Shown: piece by piece, positions 1-9,147 of the stretch
How the letters are laid out: each line of letters starts with the position of its first letter
Numbering within the stretch: the first letter of the stretch is position 1
Assembly (NCBI GenBank): GCA_001485295.1
Contig: BBOA01000001.1
Coordinates: 248,001 to 312,000, forward strand
DNA from: Type-B symbiont of Plautia stali
Lineage (GTDB): Bacteria; Pseudomonadota; Gammaproteobacteria; Enterobacterales; Enterobacteriaceae
DNA length: 64,000 nt
Direction: 5' to 3'
The notes under the pieces: model-generated
Told to the model about the DNA's origin: nothing
Databases searched by the model: none
Seen by the model: only the letters and a program-made list of their open reading frames with translations
Program-made: the position numbers and the translations under genes

Positions 1-2
1 CG

Positions 3-1835
3 CTGGTGGGTATCGCGCTGGTGCTATCGGCGGTGTTTATCCCGATGGCCTTCTTCGGCGGATCCACCGGCGTTATCTACCGTCAGTTCTCTATCACCAT
101 CGTTTCCGCGATGGCGCTGTCGGTGCTGGTAGCGTTGATCCTGACGCCGGCGCTCTGCGCCACTATGCTGAAGCCGATCAAAAAAGGCAATCACGGCAAA
201 ACTACCGGCTTCTTCGGCTGGTTCAACCATTTGTTTGATAAAAGCACTAACCACTACGTCGACAGCGTCGGCCATATCGTGCGCAGCACCAGCCGCTATC
301 TGCTGATTTATCTGGTAATCGTGGTGGGTATGGCTTATCTATTTCTGCGTCTTCCCTATTCGTTCCTGCCGGAAGAGGATCAGGGTCTGCTGCTGGCGCA
401 GGCGCAGCTGCCTGCTGGCGCGACGCAAGAGCGTACACAGAAGGTGATGGATCAGATCAATGATTACTTCCTGAATAAAGAGAAGGACAGCGTGCAGTCG
501 GTGTTTACCGTTAACGGCTTCGGCTTCTCCGGGCGCGGTCAGAACACCGGTATCGCCTTCGTAAGTCTAAAACCTTGGGATGAGCGTAGCAGCAGCGATC
601 TGAAGGTGCCGGCTATCTCCAGTCGCGCTATGGGCGCGCTGGGCCAGATCAAAGATGCCATGGTTTTCCCGTTCAACCTGCCGGCGATTATTGAACTGGG
701 TAACGCCACCGGCTTCGACTTCGAGCTGATCGACCAGAACAACCTCGGCCATGAAAAACTGACCGAAGCGCGTAATCAGCTGCTGGGTATGGTAGCGCAG
801 CACTCTAATACGCTGGTAGGCGTGCGTCCCAACGGCCTAGAAGATACGCCGCAATACAAGCTGACTATTGATCAGGAAAAAGCGCAGGCGCTGGGGGTAT
901 CGCTTTCTGACATCAACACCACGCTCCACTCCGCTTGGGGCGGCTCTTACGTCAATGACTTTATCGATCACGGTCGCGTGAAGAAAGTCTACGTGATGGG
1001 CGAAGCCAAAGACCGTATGCTGCCGGAAGACATCAGCAAGTGGTACATGCGCAACAACAGCGGCAACATGGTGCCCTTCTTCGCCTTCTCGTCGGCGAAG
1101 TGGCAGTATGGTTCACCGCGTCTGGAGCGTTATAATGGCCTGCCGTCGATGGAGATCCTAGGTCAGGCTGCGCCAAGCAAAAGCTCCGGCGACGCTATGA
1201 ATCTGATGGAAGAGCTAGCGTCGAAGCTGCCGGCGGGCATCAGCTATGATTGGACTGGCATGTCCTATCAGGAACGTCTCTCTGGCAACCAAGCGCCCGC
1301 GCTCTACGCGATCTCACTGATTGTGGTCTTCCTCTGTCTGGCAGCGCTTTATGAAAGCTGGTCGATTCCGTTCTCGGTAATGCTGGTGGTGCCGCTCGGT
1401 GTCATCGGCGCACTGATCTTCACCACGGTGCGCGGACTGAGCAACGACGTTTACTTCGTGGTCGGCCTGCTGACTACGGTGGGGCTGTCGGCGAAGAACG
1501 CCATCCTGATCGTTGAATTCGCCCAGGATTTGATGGAGAAAGAGGGCAAAGGTCTGGTGGAAGCGACGCTAGAGGCGTGTTGTATGCGCCTGCGTCCGAT
1601 CCTGATGACCTCGCTCGCCTTTATCCTCGGCGTGCTGCCGCTGGCGATCAGTACCGGCGCAGGTTCCGGCGCGCAGAACGCCGTCGGTACCAGCGTAATG
1701 GGCGGTATGGTCACGGCGACTGTGCTGGCGATCTTCTTCGTCCCAGTGTTCTTTGTGGTGGTGCGTCGCCGTTTCGGCAAGAACAAAGAGGAGCTAGAAA
1801 AAGGTCATCCGACTGAACAGAGCCATCAGCACTAA
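3..1835 (+). CDS. acrB: AcrB, RND multidrug efflux pump inner-membrane subunit (5' end outside window)
   Basis: Proton-driven inner-membrane transporter of the AcrAB-TolC tripartite efflux pump. The visible part is about the C-terminal 610 residues of a protein normally near 1049 residues, entering just after the TM4 region, so the Asp pair of the proton relay lies upstream of the window. Recognisable landmarks are [15 protein letters not shown], the porter-domain motif [13 protein letters not shown], and the relay lysine in [13 protein letters not shown], followed by [13 protein letters not shown]. The reading frame is open to a TAA and ends in a His-rich tail. It is followed by a strong hairpin terminator. 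Nothing visible looks damaged; an Arg next to the TM11 arginine region is Cys here (CCMRLRP). In E. coli tomB and hha follow acrB; here rpmE2, rpmJ2 and a dead metal transporter lie between. Confidence 0.97.
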   Translation: MVGIALVLSAVFIPMAFFGGSTGVIYRQFSITIVSAMALSVLVALILTPALCATMLKPIKKGNHGKTTGFFGWFNHLFDKSTNHYVDSVGHIVRSTSRYLLIYLVIVVGMAYLFLRLPYSFLPEEDQGLLLAQAQLPAGATQERTQKVMDQINDYFLNKEKDSVQSVFTVNGFGFSGRGQNTGIAFVSLKPWDERSSSDLKVPAISSRAMGALGQIKDAMVFPFNLPAIIELGNATGFDFELIDQNNLGHEKLTEARNQLLGMVAQHSNTLVGVRPNGLEDTPQYKLTIDQEKAQALGVSLSDINTTLHSAWGGSYVNDFIDHGRVKKVYVMGEAKDRMLPEDISKWYMRNNSGNMVPFFAFSSAKWQYGSPRLERYNGLPSMEILGQAAPSKSSGDAMNLMEELASKLPAGISYDWTGMSYQERLSGNQAPALYAISLIVVFLCLAALYESWSIPFSVMLVVPLGVIGALIFTTVRGLSNDVYFVVGLLTTVGLSAKNAILIVEFAQDLMEKEGKGLVEATLEACCMRLRPILMTSLAFILGVLPLAISTGAGSGAQNAVGTSVMGGMVTATVLAIFFVPVFFVVVRRRFGKNKEELEKGHPTEQSHQH

Positions 1836-1854
1836 CCCTGCTGGATGACAGAAA

Positions 1855-1876
1855 GGCCGCGCAAGCGGCCTTTTTT
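1855..1876 (+). terminator. Intrinsic terminator of acrB
   Basis: A six-base-pair GC stem (GGCCGC, loop GCAA, GCGGCC) is followed directly by six T residues, 20 bases after the acrB stop codon. Confidence 0.85.
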
Positions 1877-1944
1877 ATGGCGGCGGCGCAGGCCAGGCTA
1901 ATCAGGATTGCATTTCGCAAAGATGAGACGCACAATAATATTAT

Positions 1945-1958
1945 TGTATAATATAACA
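1945..1958. promoter_or_regulatory. Candidate Zur operator overlapping the rpmE2 promoter
   Basis: TGTATAATATAACA is a near-palindrome that fits the core of enterobacterial Zur boxes (GTTATA-NN-ATAAC type) and lies immediately before the rpmE2 ribosome binding site. The paralogous rpmE2/rpmJ2 pair is Zur-repressed in E. coli, which supports the call. Binding is inferred. Confidence 0.55.
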
Positions 1959-1971
1959 TTTGCGAGGCATT

Positions 1972-2232
1972 ATGAAACCGAATATCCATCCTGCTTACCG
2001 TCCGGTCGTGTTCCACGACACCACTGTCAATAAATATTTCAAAATCGGCTCTACTATTAAAACCGAGCGCACTGTCGAGTTCGAAGGTGAAACTCTGCCC
2101 TACGTGACGCTGGATGTCTCTTCCGCCTCCCACGTCTACTATACCGGCAAGCAAAAAGATTTCACTAAAAAAGGCAGCGCCGCGCGCTTTAATCAGCGCT
2201 TTGGCCGCTTTCTTAAAAAACAGGGCGAGTAA
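1972..2232 (+). CDS. rpmE2: 50S ribosomal protein L31 type B (zinc-independent paralogue)
   Basis: Alternative bL31 (YkgM type) that replaces zinc-bound L31 on the ribosome when zinc is scarce, freeing zinc for other uses. The 86-residue protein starts [16 protein letters not shown] and lacks the Cys residues that bind zinc in the housekeeping paralogue, which is the hallmark of the 'C-minus' form. I chose the ATG at 1972 rather than an in-frame ATG four codons upstream because GCGAGG sits at the right distance before it and it matches family N-termini. It forms a two-gene unit with rpmJ2, with only two bases between the stop and the next ATG. Confidence 0.95.
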   Translation: MKPNIHPAYRPVVFHDTTVNKYFKIGSTIKTERTVEFEGETLPYVTLDVSSASHVYYTGKQKDFTKKGSAARFNQRFGRFLKKQGE

Positions 2233-2234
2233 AG

Positions 2235-2375
2235 ATGCAGGTATTAAGCTCGCTGGCTTCGGCGAAAAAATGCCATAAAGATTTCAAGATCGTTAGTCGT
2301 CACGGACGGGTGTTTGTGATTTACAAATCGAATCCGCGCCTTAAGGCGGTACAGGGAAGAAAGAAAAAACGTTAG
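2235..2375 (+). CDS. rpmJ2: 50S ribosomal protein L36 type B (zinc-independent paralogue)
   Basis: Small alternative bL36 (YkgO type), 46 residues, starting [19 protein letters not shown] and ending in [16 protein letters not shown], a near-exact match to the E. coli YkgO tail. The type B form has the characteristic middle extension and lacks the zinc ribbon of the normal L36; the single Cys here does not make a zinc site. It starts two bases after rpmE2, so the two are surely co-transcribed and translationally coupled, and both should be derepressed under zinc limitation through the upstream Zur-type box. Confidence 0.95.
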   Translation: MQVLSSLASAKKCHKDFKIVSRHGRVFVIYKSNPRLKAVQGRKKKR

Positions 2376-2416
2376 GACGTGTCGTGATCGCTGGGTGGGG
2401 AACTCCCCAGCTCTTT

Positions 2417-3217
2417 TTATTTCATGATGTTGATCATCGCCTTAACGTTATGGCGGAACGCTGCGATATAGATCGGCGCCGGACCGGAAGGCTGCGACAG
2501 CGCTTCCGGGTAGAGTTCCCGCCCGGCTGCGCGCCCGTCGCGCTGACGATCTGCTTCACCAGACGCGGGTTAGTCTGGTTTTCAATAAAGTAGCTGTGGA
2601 TATGCTCGGGCTGCAGCTGCTTGATCAGCCCGCTCACTACGCTGGCGCTGGCTTCCGCCTCGGTAGAGAAACCCACCGGCGCAAGGAAGGTCACGCCGTA
2701 GCGCTGACCAAAATACCCAAACGCATCATGGCTGGTCAGCACCTTGCGCTTCGTCGCTGGGATCGCCGCAAACGCGGTTTCCGCCCGGCGGTCTTGCGCT
2801 TGCAGCTGCTGAATATAGTTTTCACCGCTGCGGCGAATGGCGTCGGCATCCTGCGGATCGGCCTTTATCAACGGGTTCATCACGTTGGTAGCATATATGA
2901 CGCCGTTGCGCATGCTGTTCCAAGCGTATAGCCGGAGGCGCTCACTAGGCGATCCATCCAGCCTTCCAGCTCCAGACCGCTGCAAACACTAAGTCTGCTT
3001 TTGCCAGTACCTGACTTGTCCTGCAGCTTGGGTTCGAAGGTGTGAAGATCGCCATCCGGCCCTACCAGCGATTTCACCTGAATGTGCTCGCTGCCGACCT
3101 GCTTAAGGATATCCGCTAGTACGGTAAAGCTTGCAACGGCGTTAACGGTTTTCGCTATGGGTAACGGACTGATCAGTAGCGCGCTGATTACTAGACTGAC
3201 TCTAGTAACTTCTTCAT
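2417..3217 (-). pseudogene. Metal ABC transporter substrate-binding protein (ZnuA/MntC-like), broken
   Basis: Remnant of a periplasmic zinc/manganese-binding lipoprotein-like solute receptor (cluster A-I). On the minus strand one reads a signal-peptide-like stretch, then VKSLVGPDGDLHTFEP with the first metal-ligand His in HTFEP, then a long central block with SHDAFGYFGQRYG and EHIHSYFIENQTNPR, and a C-terminus ending AFRHNVKAMINIMK. These pieces lie in different frames: a break occurs after the signal region, another around 2960-3000 and one near 2540, so no full-length product is possible. The downstream partner is a truncated permease, also on this strand. The importer that normally accompanies the Zur-controlled ribosomal genes is therefore dead. 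Confidence 0.8.
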
Positions 3218-3230
3218 ATATATCCCCTGT

Positions 3231-3545
3231 TTAATGACGGCGGAGAATACCGCCGCACGGTCCTGCCAGAATTGAAAGAAAAAAAACAGCGCGGCACTCA
3301 GCACCATCGCCGGACTGGCCGGTAGCGAGAAACGCTAGGAGAAGCATCAAGCCGATTAGCGCTGCGGCGATCGTCAGCGCCATGGCAATGGCCAGCATCC
3401 AAGCCACACGACGACTCCAGAAACGCGCGCTGGCGGTAGGAAGCATCATCAGACCGGCCGACATCGCCACTGCCAGCCCGCCGACGCCCATCGCTACCAG
3501 CAATCAGATAGCCGATGGTGGCGCCTAGCAGCACCGCATTTATGA
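3231..3545 (-). pseudogene. Metal ABC transporter permease, C-terminal fragment
   Basis: Only the last 90-100 residues of a ZnuB/MntB-type (ABC-3 family) permease remain. Readable segments are LMMLPTASARFWSRRVAWML and FFLSILAGPCGGILRRH, typical of the final membrane spans of this family, with a frame break between them around 3300-3340. The N-terminal two thirds and any ATPase gene are absent: the sequence upstream is unrelated AT-rich DNA. It precedes the substrate-binding pseudogene in the same orientation, suggesting a former permease-receptor operon. Confidence 0.65.
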
Positions 3546-3619
3546 ATAAAAATGATAGGTTTTGTCGCTAACAGAGAGGTTGCAAAGTAGTTGCATAAGT
3601 TTAATGATCGGTTTATCTA

Positions 3620-3935
3620 TATCAAGAGGACCGGGGAAAAGATATATCACCGCAGTTCGAAAGCAATATTGATTCGGATAAGCCGGCCATCCCAGAATTA
3701 ATGGCGTTTATCCAACGGAATATTCCCAAAATAGCACAGCACCTTGCAGGCGATCTGCAATAGTATTCACTACGCGCGCAGTTACTTCCTGAGAGTTTTA
3801 AAATTAACGCTGTTAAAAAGTTAACCAACAATCGTTTTAAAATGCTTTATCAATTTGACGGCCATATATTTATTCCTTGTCTGGATTTAAACGAAACATT
3901 TATGCGCGAAGATCAGGTTATGTTTTCAGGTTTTT
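3620..3935 (+). pseudogene. Unidentified gene remnant
   Basis: I do not recognise this gene. Between the dead permease and tomB the plus strand has two protein-like stretches: one containing PAIPELMAFIQRNIPKIAQ that ends in TAG at 3761, and a second in another frame containing NNRFKMLYQFDGHIFIPCLD. Composition is more AT-rich than the backbone, which fits acquired DNA. The rest of 3545-4146 shows nothing else I can support apart from the tomB ribosome binding site. Confidence 0.35.
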
Positions 3936-4146
3936 TCCGGCAGACTTGAGTTTGAGCTGATTGACAACCAGCAACCCTCGCCTGCTGATGAATTGTAATA
4001 TTTGGTAATTGAGGTGAGTAATTCTAATGGTTGTGACTTATATTTAACGTGTCTTTCACCTTGATCGCCATTCAACATCGCTTCCTGGCCGCTTAACCTA
4101 AACTCGCCGCCCTGCGGCATCCGTGCAAGCTATGGAGGGGAAAAAG

Positions 4147-4527
4147 ATGGACGAGTACTCACCGAAACGGCATGATATTGCCCAGCTTAAATTCCTGTGT
4201 GAGAGTCTGTTCGATAAAAGTATGGCGACGCTGACCGACAGCCATCATGGCTGGGTTAACGACCCGACTTCTGAAAACAATTTACAGCTTAATGATTTGA
4301 TTGAGCACATTGCTTCTTTCACCATGAATTACAAAATAAAACATGCTGAAGATGAAGATCTGATAACGCAAATCGACGACTATCTTGACAATACCTTTAT
4401 GTTATCCACAAATTACGGTATCAACGCGCAAGATCTGAATCGCTGGCAGCGTCCGCCCGGCGCTTATTTAATCTTTTTAGCGAAGAGTACGCTTGCTTTC
4501 AGCAACCCAGCCACTCCATTTAGGTAA
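4147..4527 (+). CDS. tomB: TomB (Hha toxicity modulator), C-terminus recoded by a frameshift
   Basis: Antidote-like partner of Hha that attenuates Hha toxicity and biofilm effects. The start [16 protein letters not shown] and the core [21 protein letters not shown] match E. coli TomB closely up to DLNRWQR. At about 4451-4453 one base appears to be missing: the +1 alternative frame continues [20 protein letters not shown] and stops at 4523, which is the expected family tail, whereas the actual frame runs through unrelated residues to 4527. So about 20 C-terminal residues are altered but length is kept. The ribosome binding site GGAGGGG lies six bases before the chosen ATG; hha follows after 19 bases. 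Confidence 0.88.
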   Translation: MDEYSPKRHDIAQLKFLCESLFDKSMATLTDSHHGWVNDPTSENNLQLNDLIEHIASFTMNYKIKHAEDEDLITQIDDYLDNTFMLSTNYGINAQDLNRWQRPPGAYLIFLAKSTLAFSNPATPFR

Positions 4528-4546
4528 ACATGAGACCGGTTTATTT

Positions 4547-4765
4547 ATGAACGATAAAACTCTGACAAAAACTGATTATTTGATGCGGCTGAGACGCTGC
4601 CGCTCGATTGATACGCTCGAACGCGTCATTGAAAAGAACAAGTACGAATTATCCGATGACGAACTGGCCGTATTTTACTCGGCTGCTGATCATCGCCTTG
4701 CTGAGCTGACGATGAATAAGCTTTACGATAAAGTGCCTAGCTCGGTATGGAAGTTTGTGCGTTAA
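4547..4765 (+). CDS. hha: Hha, haemolysin expression-modulating nucleoid-associated protein
   Basis: Small YmoA/Hha-family protein that pairs with H-NS oligomers and represses horizontally acquired AT-rich genes. The 72 residues run from [20 protein letters not shown] to [10 protein letters not shown], matching E. coli Hha along the whole length, including the charged helix [20 protein letters not shown] used the ATG at 4547 because upstream in-frame residues do not resemble the family. It forms a unit with tomB as in E. coli. Its gene is intact while tomB carries a frameshift. Confidence 0.96.
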   Translation: MNDKTLTKTDYLMRLRRCRSIDTLERVIEKNKYELSDDELAVFYSAADHRLAELTMNKLYDKVPSSVWKFVR

Positions 4766-4828
4766 CACGCTGTTTTCCCTCCCTTTGCTGCAACCTTTCC
4801 ATTCTGTTCTGAATTAATCTGTCACTGG

Positions 4829-4862
4829 CCATGGAATGGTAGTTACCATGGAATGGTAGTTA
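4829..4862. repeat. Perfect 17-bp tandem duplication
   Basis: CCATGGAATGGTAGTTA is present twice, head to tail, with no mismatch, in the non-coding gap between hha and ffs. The lack of divergence implies a recent event. It is one of several such duplications in this window. Confidence 0.9.
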
Positions 4863-4898
4863 ATAAGAGATGTCTGAGGATTTTTCGAGGAGAGAAAG

Positions 4899-5012
4899 TG
4901 GTGAAGGCTCTGCCAGCCGCATCCCGGCACACGCGTCGCCTGCTGCGGCTGCTTCCTTCCGGACCTGACCGAGTTCACAAGTTAGCATTGCGGGAGGACC
5001 AACAGAGCCTCC
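4899..5012 (-). ncRNA. ffs: 4.5S RNA of the signal recognition particle
   Basis: The minus strand carries the universally conserved SRP core GGTCCGGAAGGAAGCAGC (complement around 4948-4965), and its outer ends pair as in E. coli 4.5S RNA: GGAGGCTCTG at the 5' side with CAGAGCCTTC at the 3' side, giving a ~114-nt hairpin. The RNA binds Ffh and targets ribosomes making membrane proteins. Exact ends are set by analogy to E. coli. Position next to ybaZ is also conserved. Confidence 0.93.
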
Positions 5013-5167
5013 ATTGACAAGCTATCTTTCGAAGGCAGGGGCATTATCAGGGAAGGCCCTGCCAATTGCAAGCGCCGCCCGGACGAGCATTGTTTTCTTG
5101 AACAGCGCGTGCGCGGCGCCCTCCCCTAGCTGTGCTACAGTAGGCTTTTTGCTTCTGAGACATCGCC

Positions 5168-5482
5168 ATGGATCCGCAACAGAGCTTTCAACAGCGCATT
5201 TGGCAAATCGTCGCCGCGATCTCGCCTAGCAAAGTCGCCACCTATGGTGATATCGCACGGCTTGCCGGCTCTCCGCGCGTCGCGCGGTAGATCGGCGGGG
5301 TATTATTGCGTCGCCTGCCGCAGGGCAACCGACTTCCCTAGCATCGCGTCATTAACCGACACGGCGCCATTTCGCTGCAGGGCGACGATTTGCTGCGCCA
5401 GCGCGATGCGCTGGCGGAAGAAGGCATTGAGATGGGCGACGACGAGCAGGTCGCGCTGGAACGCTATCGCTGGCGGCCATAG
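5168..5482 (+). pseudogene. ybaZ: Alkyltransferase-like protein Atl (YbaZ), two amber codons
   Basis: Atl proteins bind O6-alkylguanine and hand the lesion to nucleotide excision repair; they lack the Cys acceptor of true methyltransferases. The frame runs unbroken for 105 codons from MDPQQSFQQRIWQIVAAISP to LERYRWRP, with KVATYGDIARLAG and HRVINRHGAISL matching the family. Two in-frame TAG codons interrupt it: codon 41 at a conserved Gln (before IGGVL) and codon 58 at the Trp of the LPWHRV motif. The second matches a CCTGG to CCTAG change. There is no frameshift, so decay looks recent. No readthrough evidence exists in the sequence, so I call it a pseudogene. Confidence 0.88.
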
Positions 5483-5509
5483 CAGCGATAGCGTTCCGCT
5501 GTTCGCCGG

Positions 5510-6067
5510 TCACAAGCTAGTCGGCGCAGACACTGAAGAGGATGGTGTGACCTGCGTTGGAGAGGTAGATAGCACCGTGGTGGCCGTGCTTGGCTGCGTC
5601 AGCAGCGCCGTTTGCGGCACTGGCACCAACAGCAGTTCCGCTTTGGTTCCGCCCTGATTAATCACCGGCTTCACGCTGTCGGTAATAAACGCCAGTTTAC
5701 CGTCGATGGTGATCGCCGCGCTTAGCAGAATACGCGCGTTGGGCTGTATGTCCACTGGATTAAACGGCAGCACAAACTGGAACGGCGCCTGTTTGCCCTG
5801 CGTGTGAACGGCGCGCTGAGCCAGCACTTTTGACGGCGCATCCGACAGCGACGCGTCGGAGAGTGTGATCGTTAATACTGCATCAGGCGGCAATGCGATA
5901 CGCTGACGAATATAGACGGAACCGCTTACATTAGGCTGCGCAATCGCCGCCTGCTGGCCTGCTGCGCTTGCGCCCAGTGTCGGCACTGGAACCGGTTTGC
6001 CGTGATCAGCACAACCGGCGGCAGTTGCAATTAAGGTAATACCACTTATCTCTTGCCAGAGTTTCAT
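5510..6067 (-). CDS. ybaY: YbaY family outer-membrane lipoprotein
   Basis: Lipoprotein of unknown function with the YbaY domain. The N-terminus MKLWQEISGITLIATAAGC has a short basic start, hydrophobic core and lipobox ending at Cys19, so it should be lipidated. The mature domain contains NVSGSVYIRQRIALPPDAV and VINQGGTKAELLLVPV, closely matching E. coli YbaY; the tail is Ser/Thr/Pro rich. At 185 residues it is close to the usual 190. A longer in-frame start exists 18 codons upstream but would bury the signal peptide, so I use the ATG at 6067. It lies between two pseudogenes (ybaZ and tesB) and itself looks intact. Confidence 0.92.
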   Translation of the reverse strand: MKLWQEISGITLIATAAGCADHGKPVPVPTLGASAAGQQAAIAQPNVSGSVYIRQRIALPPDAVLTITLSDASLSDAPSKVLAQRAVHTQGKQAPFQFVLPFNPVDIQPNARILLSAAITIDGKLAFITDSVKPVINQGGTKAELLLVPVPQTALLTQPSTATTVLSTSPTQVTPSSSVSAPTSL

Positions 6068-6266
6068 TGATGTCGTCTCCATCTGATCACTATGATTATC
6101 GGCTGCGAATGTGTATTGCAACGTTTCACTCGCCTTATATCCTTAATCCTAGCATAAAATACAGGTATTTCCTATCGGGCCTGCGCGACCGCCAACGCAC
6201 TCTTTGATTGACGGTAACTGGTTTGATCTTTCACGCTGAGTCAGTTTACTTTATGAAGATTGCACT

Positions 6267-7117
6267 ATGAGCCAAGCGCTACAAAATTTGCTGAATTTAT
6301 TAAATCTGGAAAAGCTGGAAGAGGATCTCTTTCGTGGCCAGAGCGAGGATTTAGGACTGCGTCAAGTATTTCGCGGCTAGGTGGTTGGTCAGGCGCTCTA
6401 TGCGGCGAAACAGATCGTGCCGGAAGCGCGCATCATCCACTCGTTCCACAGTTACGTTCTACGGCCTGTCGATAGCAAGAAAGGCATTATTTACGACGTG
6501 GAAACCCTGCGCGACGGCAAAAGCTTCAGCGCGCGCCGCGTCAGCGCGATTCAAAATAGCCAGCCTATTTTTTATATGACTACGTCGCTCTAGGCGCTGG
6601 AGAGAGACCTAGAGTATCAAAACGCGATGCCAGAGGCGCTCGACCCGGAAACCCTAGCGTCGGAGCAGGATCTGGCGCAGAAGATGGCGCATCTGCTGCC
6701 GGAAAAGGTGCAGGAGAAATTTATCGCCGAACGTCCGCTGGAGTTTCGAACGGTACAGATCCATAACCCGCTGAAAGGCCACGTCGATGAGCCAGTGCGT
6801 CAGGTATGGATCCGTGCCAACGGCGGCCTGCCTGCCAATCTGCACATTCACCAGCATCTGCCAGGCTACGCCTCCGACCTCAACTTCCTACAGCCGCACT
6901 GCAAGGATTTTCTGGAAGCAGATTGCAGGTCGCCACCATCGACCACTCAATGTGATTTCACCGCCCGTTAAACTTCAGCGACTGGCTGCTTTACAGCGTG
7001 GTCAGCACCTCCACCTCCGGCGCGCGCGGTTTTGTCCGCAGGGATATTCCATAACAGCAGGGCGTGCTGGTAGCGTCGACCATGTAAGAAGGATTGATGC
7101 GTCAGCGCAGTGAATAG
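6267..7117 (+). pseudogene. tesB: Acyl-CoA thioesterase II, broken
   Basis: Remnant of the double-hotdog thioesterase that hydrolyses medium and long acyl-CoAs. The start [20 protein letters not shown] and the motif GLRQVF followed by [11 protein letters not shown] are clear. TAG at 6378-6380 replaces the Gln of the GGQVVGQ motif and TAG at 6591-6593 replaces another Gln; both fit CCAGG to CTAGG. Further on, [16 protein letters not shown] is in the same frame but frameshifts follow, and the catalytic second hotdog is scrambled before a tail resembling EGLMRQRSE. No functional enzyme can be made. Confidence 0.92.
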
Positions 7118-7136
7118 GTCAGGCCGCTGACAGGCA

Positions 7137-7171
7137 AAACAAGGGGTGAATCATCGCCCCTTGTTTGTTTT
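7137..7171. terminator. Bidirectional terminator between tesB and amtB remnants
   Basis: AAACAAGGGG and CCCCTTGTTT form a 10-bp stem around a 10-nt loop, with A-rich and T-rich flanks, so it can serve both convergent genes. Confidence 0.75.
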
Positions 7172-7209
7172 ATTATTATTTAGCGCACTGCTCTTCACTA
7201 CCCGACAGC

Positions 7210-8502
7210 TTACTGATTGTAAGCGTTCTGGTCGTGGCTGTTGACGTCCAGACCTTCGCGCTCCTGCTCTTCCAGCACGCGCAGACCGACAATCATACCC
7301 GCCAGCTTAAAGCCGGTAAAGGCGACCACCGCCGACCAGACGCTCGTCACGCCGACGCTGAACAGCTGCACCCAGACCTGATGGCCTTATGGTGACGCTT
7401 TCCGCATAGCCGACGCCGCCCAGTGAAGAGAAGGCGAACACGCCAGTCAGGATAGAGCCGACGATGCCGCACACGCCGTGCACGCCAAAGACGTCGCGCG
7501 GGTCCATCCACGCGCAGCATTTTCTTCAGCGAGGTAACGGGCTCCACAGTCCCGCCAAGCCGCCTACCAGACCGATAGTCAGCGCACCCCCGACGCCCAC
7601 TAGCCGCAGTCTGGGGTAATGGCGATCAGACCGGCGATAAAGCCCGAACAAGCGCCCAGCAGCGACAGTTTGCCGCGTACCGCCCATTCTCCGAAGGTCC
7701 ACGACAGTACCGCGCCAGCAGTCGCTACGACGGTGTTCAGGAAAGCGAGCACGGCGATTTCGTTGTCGGCGGAGGCGGAACTGCGTTGAAGCCAAACCAG
7801 CCGACATAAAGGATAGCGGTGCCAGTAAAGACCATCGGTAGGTTGTACGGTTTAAACGCCTCTTTGCCAAAGCCAGCGCGCTTGCTTACCAGATAGGCGC
7901 CTACTAAACCTGCAATCGCGGCGTTGATATGCACTACCGTTGCGCCTGCAAAGTCGAGCGCGTCATCCTGCGCGAGGAAACCGCCCGCCCAGACTATATG
8001 CGCAATCGGCAGATAAGCTAGCGTGACCCACACGCCGACAAAAATCAGCACTGCGGAGAAGCGGATACGCTTGGCGATCGCGACGACGATCAGCCCAACG
8101 GTAATACAGGCGAACGACGCTTGGAAAGCCACATGGATATACTGATAGAATCTGCCCATTACCGCCTTCAGCTCGATATTTTTCAGCAGCGCCCACTGGA
8201 AGCTGCCGAAGAGAGCCGTTGCCTTCGCTGAACGCCAGCGAATAGCCATAAACAATCCATAGCATGCAAACTAGGGCAAAGGTTACTGCGACCTGCGTCA
8301 GCATCGAGAGTACGTTTTTGCCGTGGATAAAACCGCTGTAAAACAGCGCGATCCCTAGAATCGTCATAAACAACACCAGCACGTTGCAAATCATCATAAT
8401 AAATGTGTTATCAGCCTTATTCACAAGGACAGGCGCAGCCATAGCTAGCGACGGTACCAGCGCTAGGCTGATGAGGCTCAACAAGGTAAGTGCTTTATTC
8501 AT
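7210..8502 (-). pseudogene. amtB: AmtB ammonium channel, multiple frameshifts
   Basis: Remnant of the trimeric ammonia channel of the inner membrane. The signal peptide and first helices are intact (MNKALTLLSLISLALVPSLA, then FYSGFIHGKNVLSML), but the frame is lost near 8215, resumes with YQYIHVAFQASFACITVGLI through VVHINAAIAGLVGAYL, is lost again near 7780, and the C-terminal segments (VGVGGALTIGLVGGLAG, DVFGVHGVCGIVGSIL) are in further frames. The expected C-terminal end resembles GLDVNSHDQNAYNQ before TAA at 7210. At least three indels are needed to restore it. It is downstream of glnK, also broken, so the pair was lost together. Confidence 0.95.
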
Positions 8503-8535
8503 TTTTTTCCATCCGATCAGATTACGTAGCCGAAA

Positions 8536-8876
8536 TTACAGTGCTGCTTCGCCGGTTTCGCCGATACGAATACAAATAACGCGCTGAAGCTTAGCGACAA
8601 AAATTTTACCGTCACCGATTTTGCCGGTGTAAGCCGCTTTGCTGATCACATCCACCACCTCGTCGAGCTGGTCGTCAGCGATGGCGACATCGATTTTGAC
8701 CTTAGGCAGAAAGTTCACGCTGTACTCGGCTCCGCGATAGAGTTCTGCATGGCCTTTCTGGCGGCTAAATCCCTTAACTTCAGAGACGGCCAGCCCCTAA
8801 ATGCCGGTATAGAGGAGAGCGCTTCGCGCACATCCTCCAGTTTGAACGGTTTAATGACCATGGTAACCGGCCTCAT
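8536..8876 (-). pseudogene. glnK: GlnK PII signalling protein, 2-bp insertion plus amber
   Basis: PII protein that plugs AmtB and relays nitrogen status. The N-terminus (MVIKPFKLEDVREALSSI) is followed by a two-base insertion near 8808-8812 and then a TAG at 8797-8799 at the Gln of the usual IGIQGLTV segment. Downstream the original frame continues cleanly through GFSRQKGHAELYRGAEYSV, NFLPKVKIDVAIADDQLDE and AAYTGKIGDGKIF to ETGEAAL. Total length is 341 nt, against 339 for a normal 112-residue GlnK, consistent with the insertion. The T-loop Tyr (ELYRG) survives, so decay is recent. A GGAGG ribosome binding site is still present before the ATG. Confidence 0.93.
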
Positions 8877-9044
8877 TGCATTCCCTCCGGGTAGTAGACA
8901 AGTGAGTTGCCTCAGACATGCAGAGACAGAGGCAAATACTGTGCCAAGAATGCAAATGCGGACGTAAAGAGAAGTAAAGGCAGCGCAATACGGCTTTAGT
9001 TAAGACAGGTGAAGCAGCTTAAAAAAAAGCGAAGCGCAATAGCG

Positions 9045-9074
9045 GAGAAACTGCACTTCGAGAAACTGCACTTC
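9045..9074. repeat. Perfect 15-bp tandem duplication
   Basis: GAGAAACTGCACTTC occurs twice head to tail in the non-coding gap between the glnK remnant and the end of mdlB. A partial inverted copy (AAGAAGTGCA) follows at about 9094. Nothing else is recognisable in the gap 8877-9147. Confidence 0.9.
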
Positions 9075-9147
9075 TTTGGTGCCTGTGGTCTTAAAGAAGT
9101 GCACAGATACAGAACATTCTGATAATTGCGCGCAAAAAAGGTGTAAT

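Noticed and set aside
8000-8500. Two overlapping short membrane genes in place of amtB
   Set aside because: Both are consecutive segments of one AmtB sequence in different frames, so a frameshifted single gene is the right reading.
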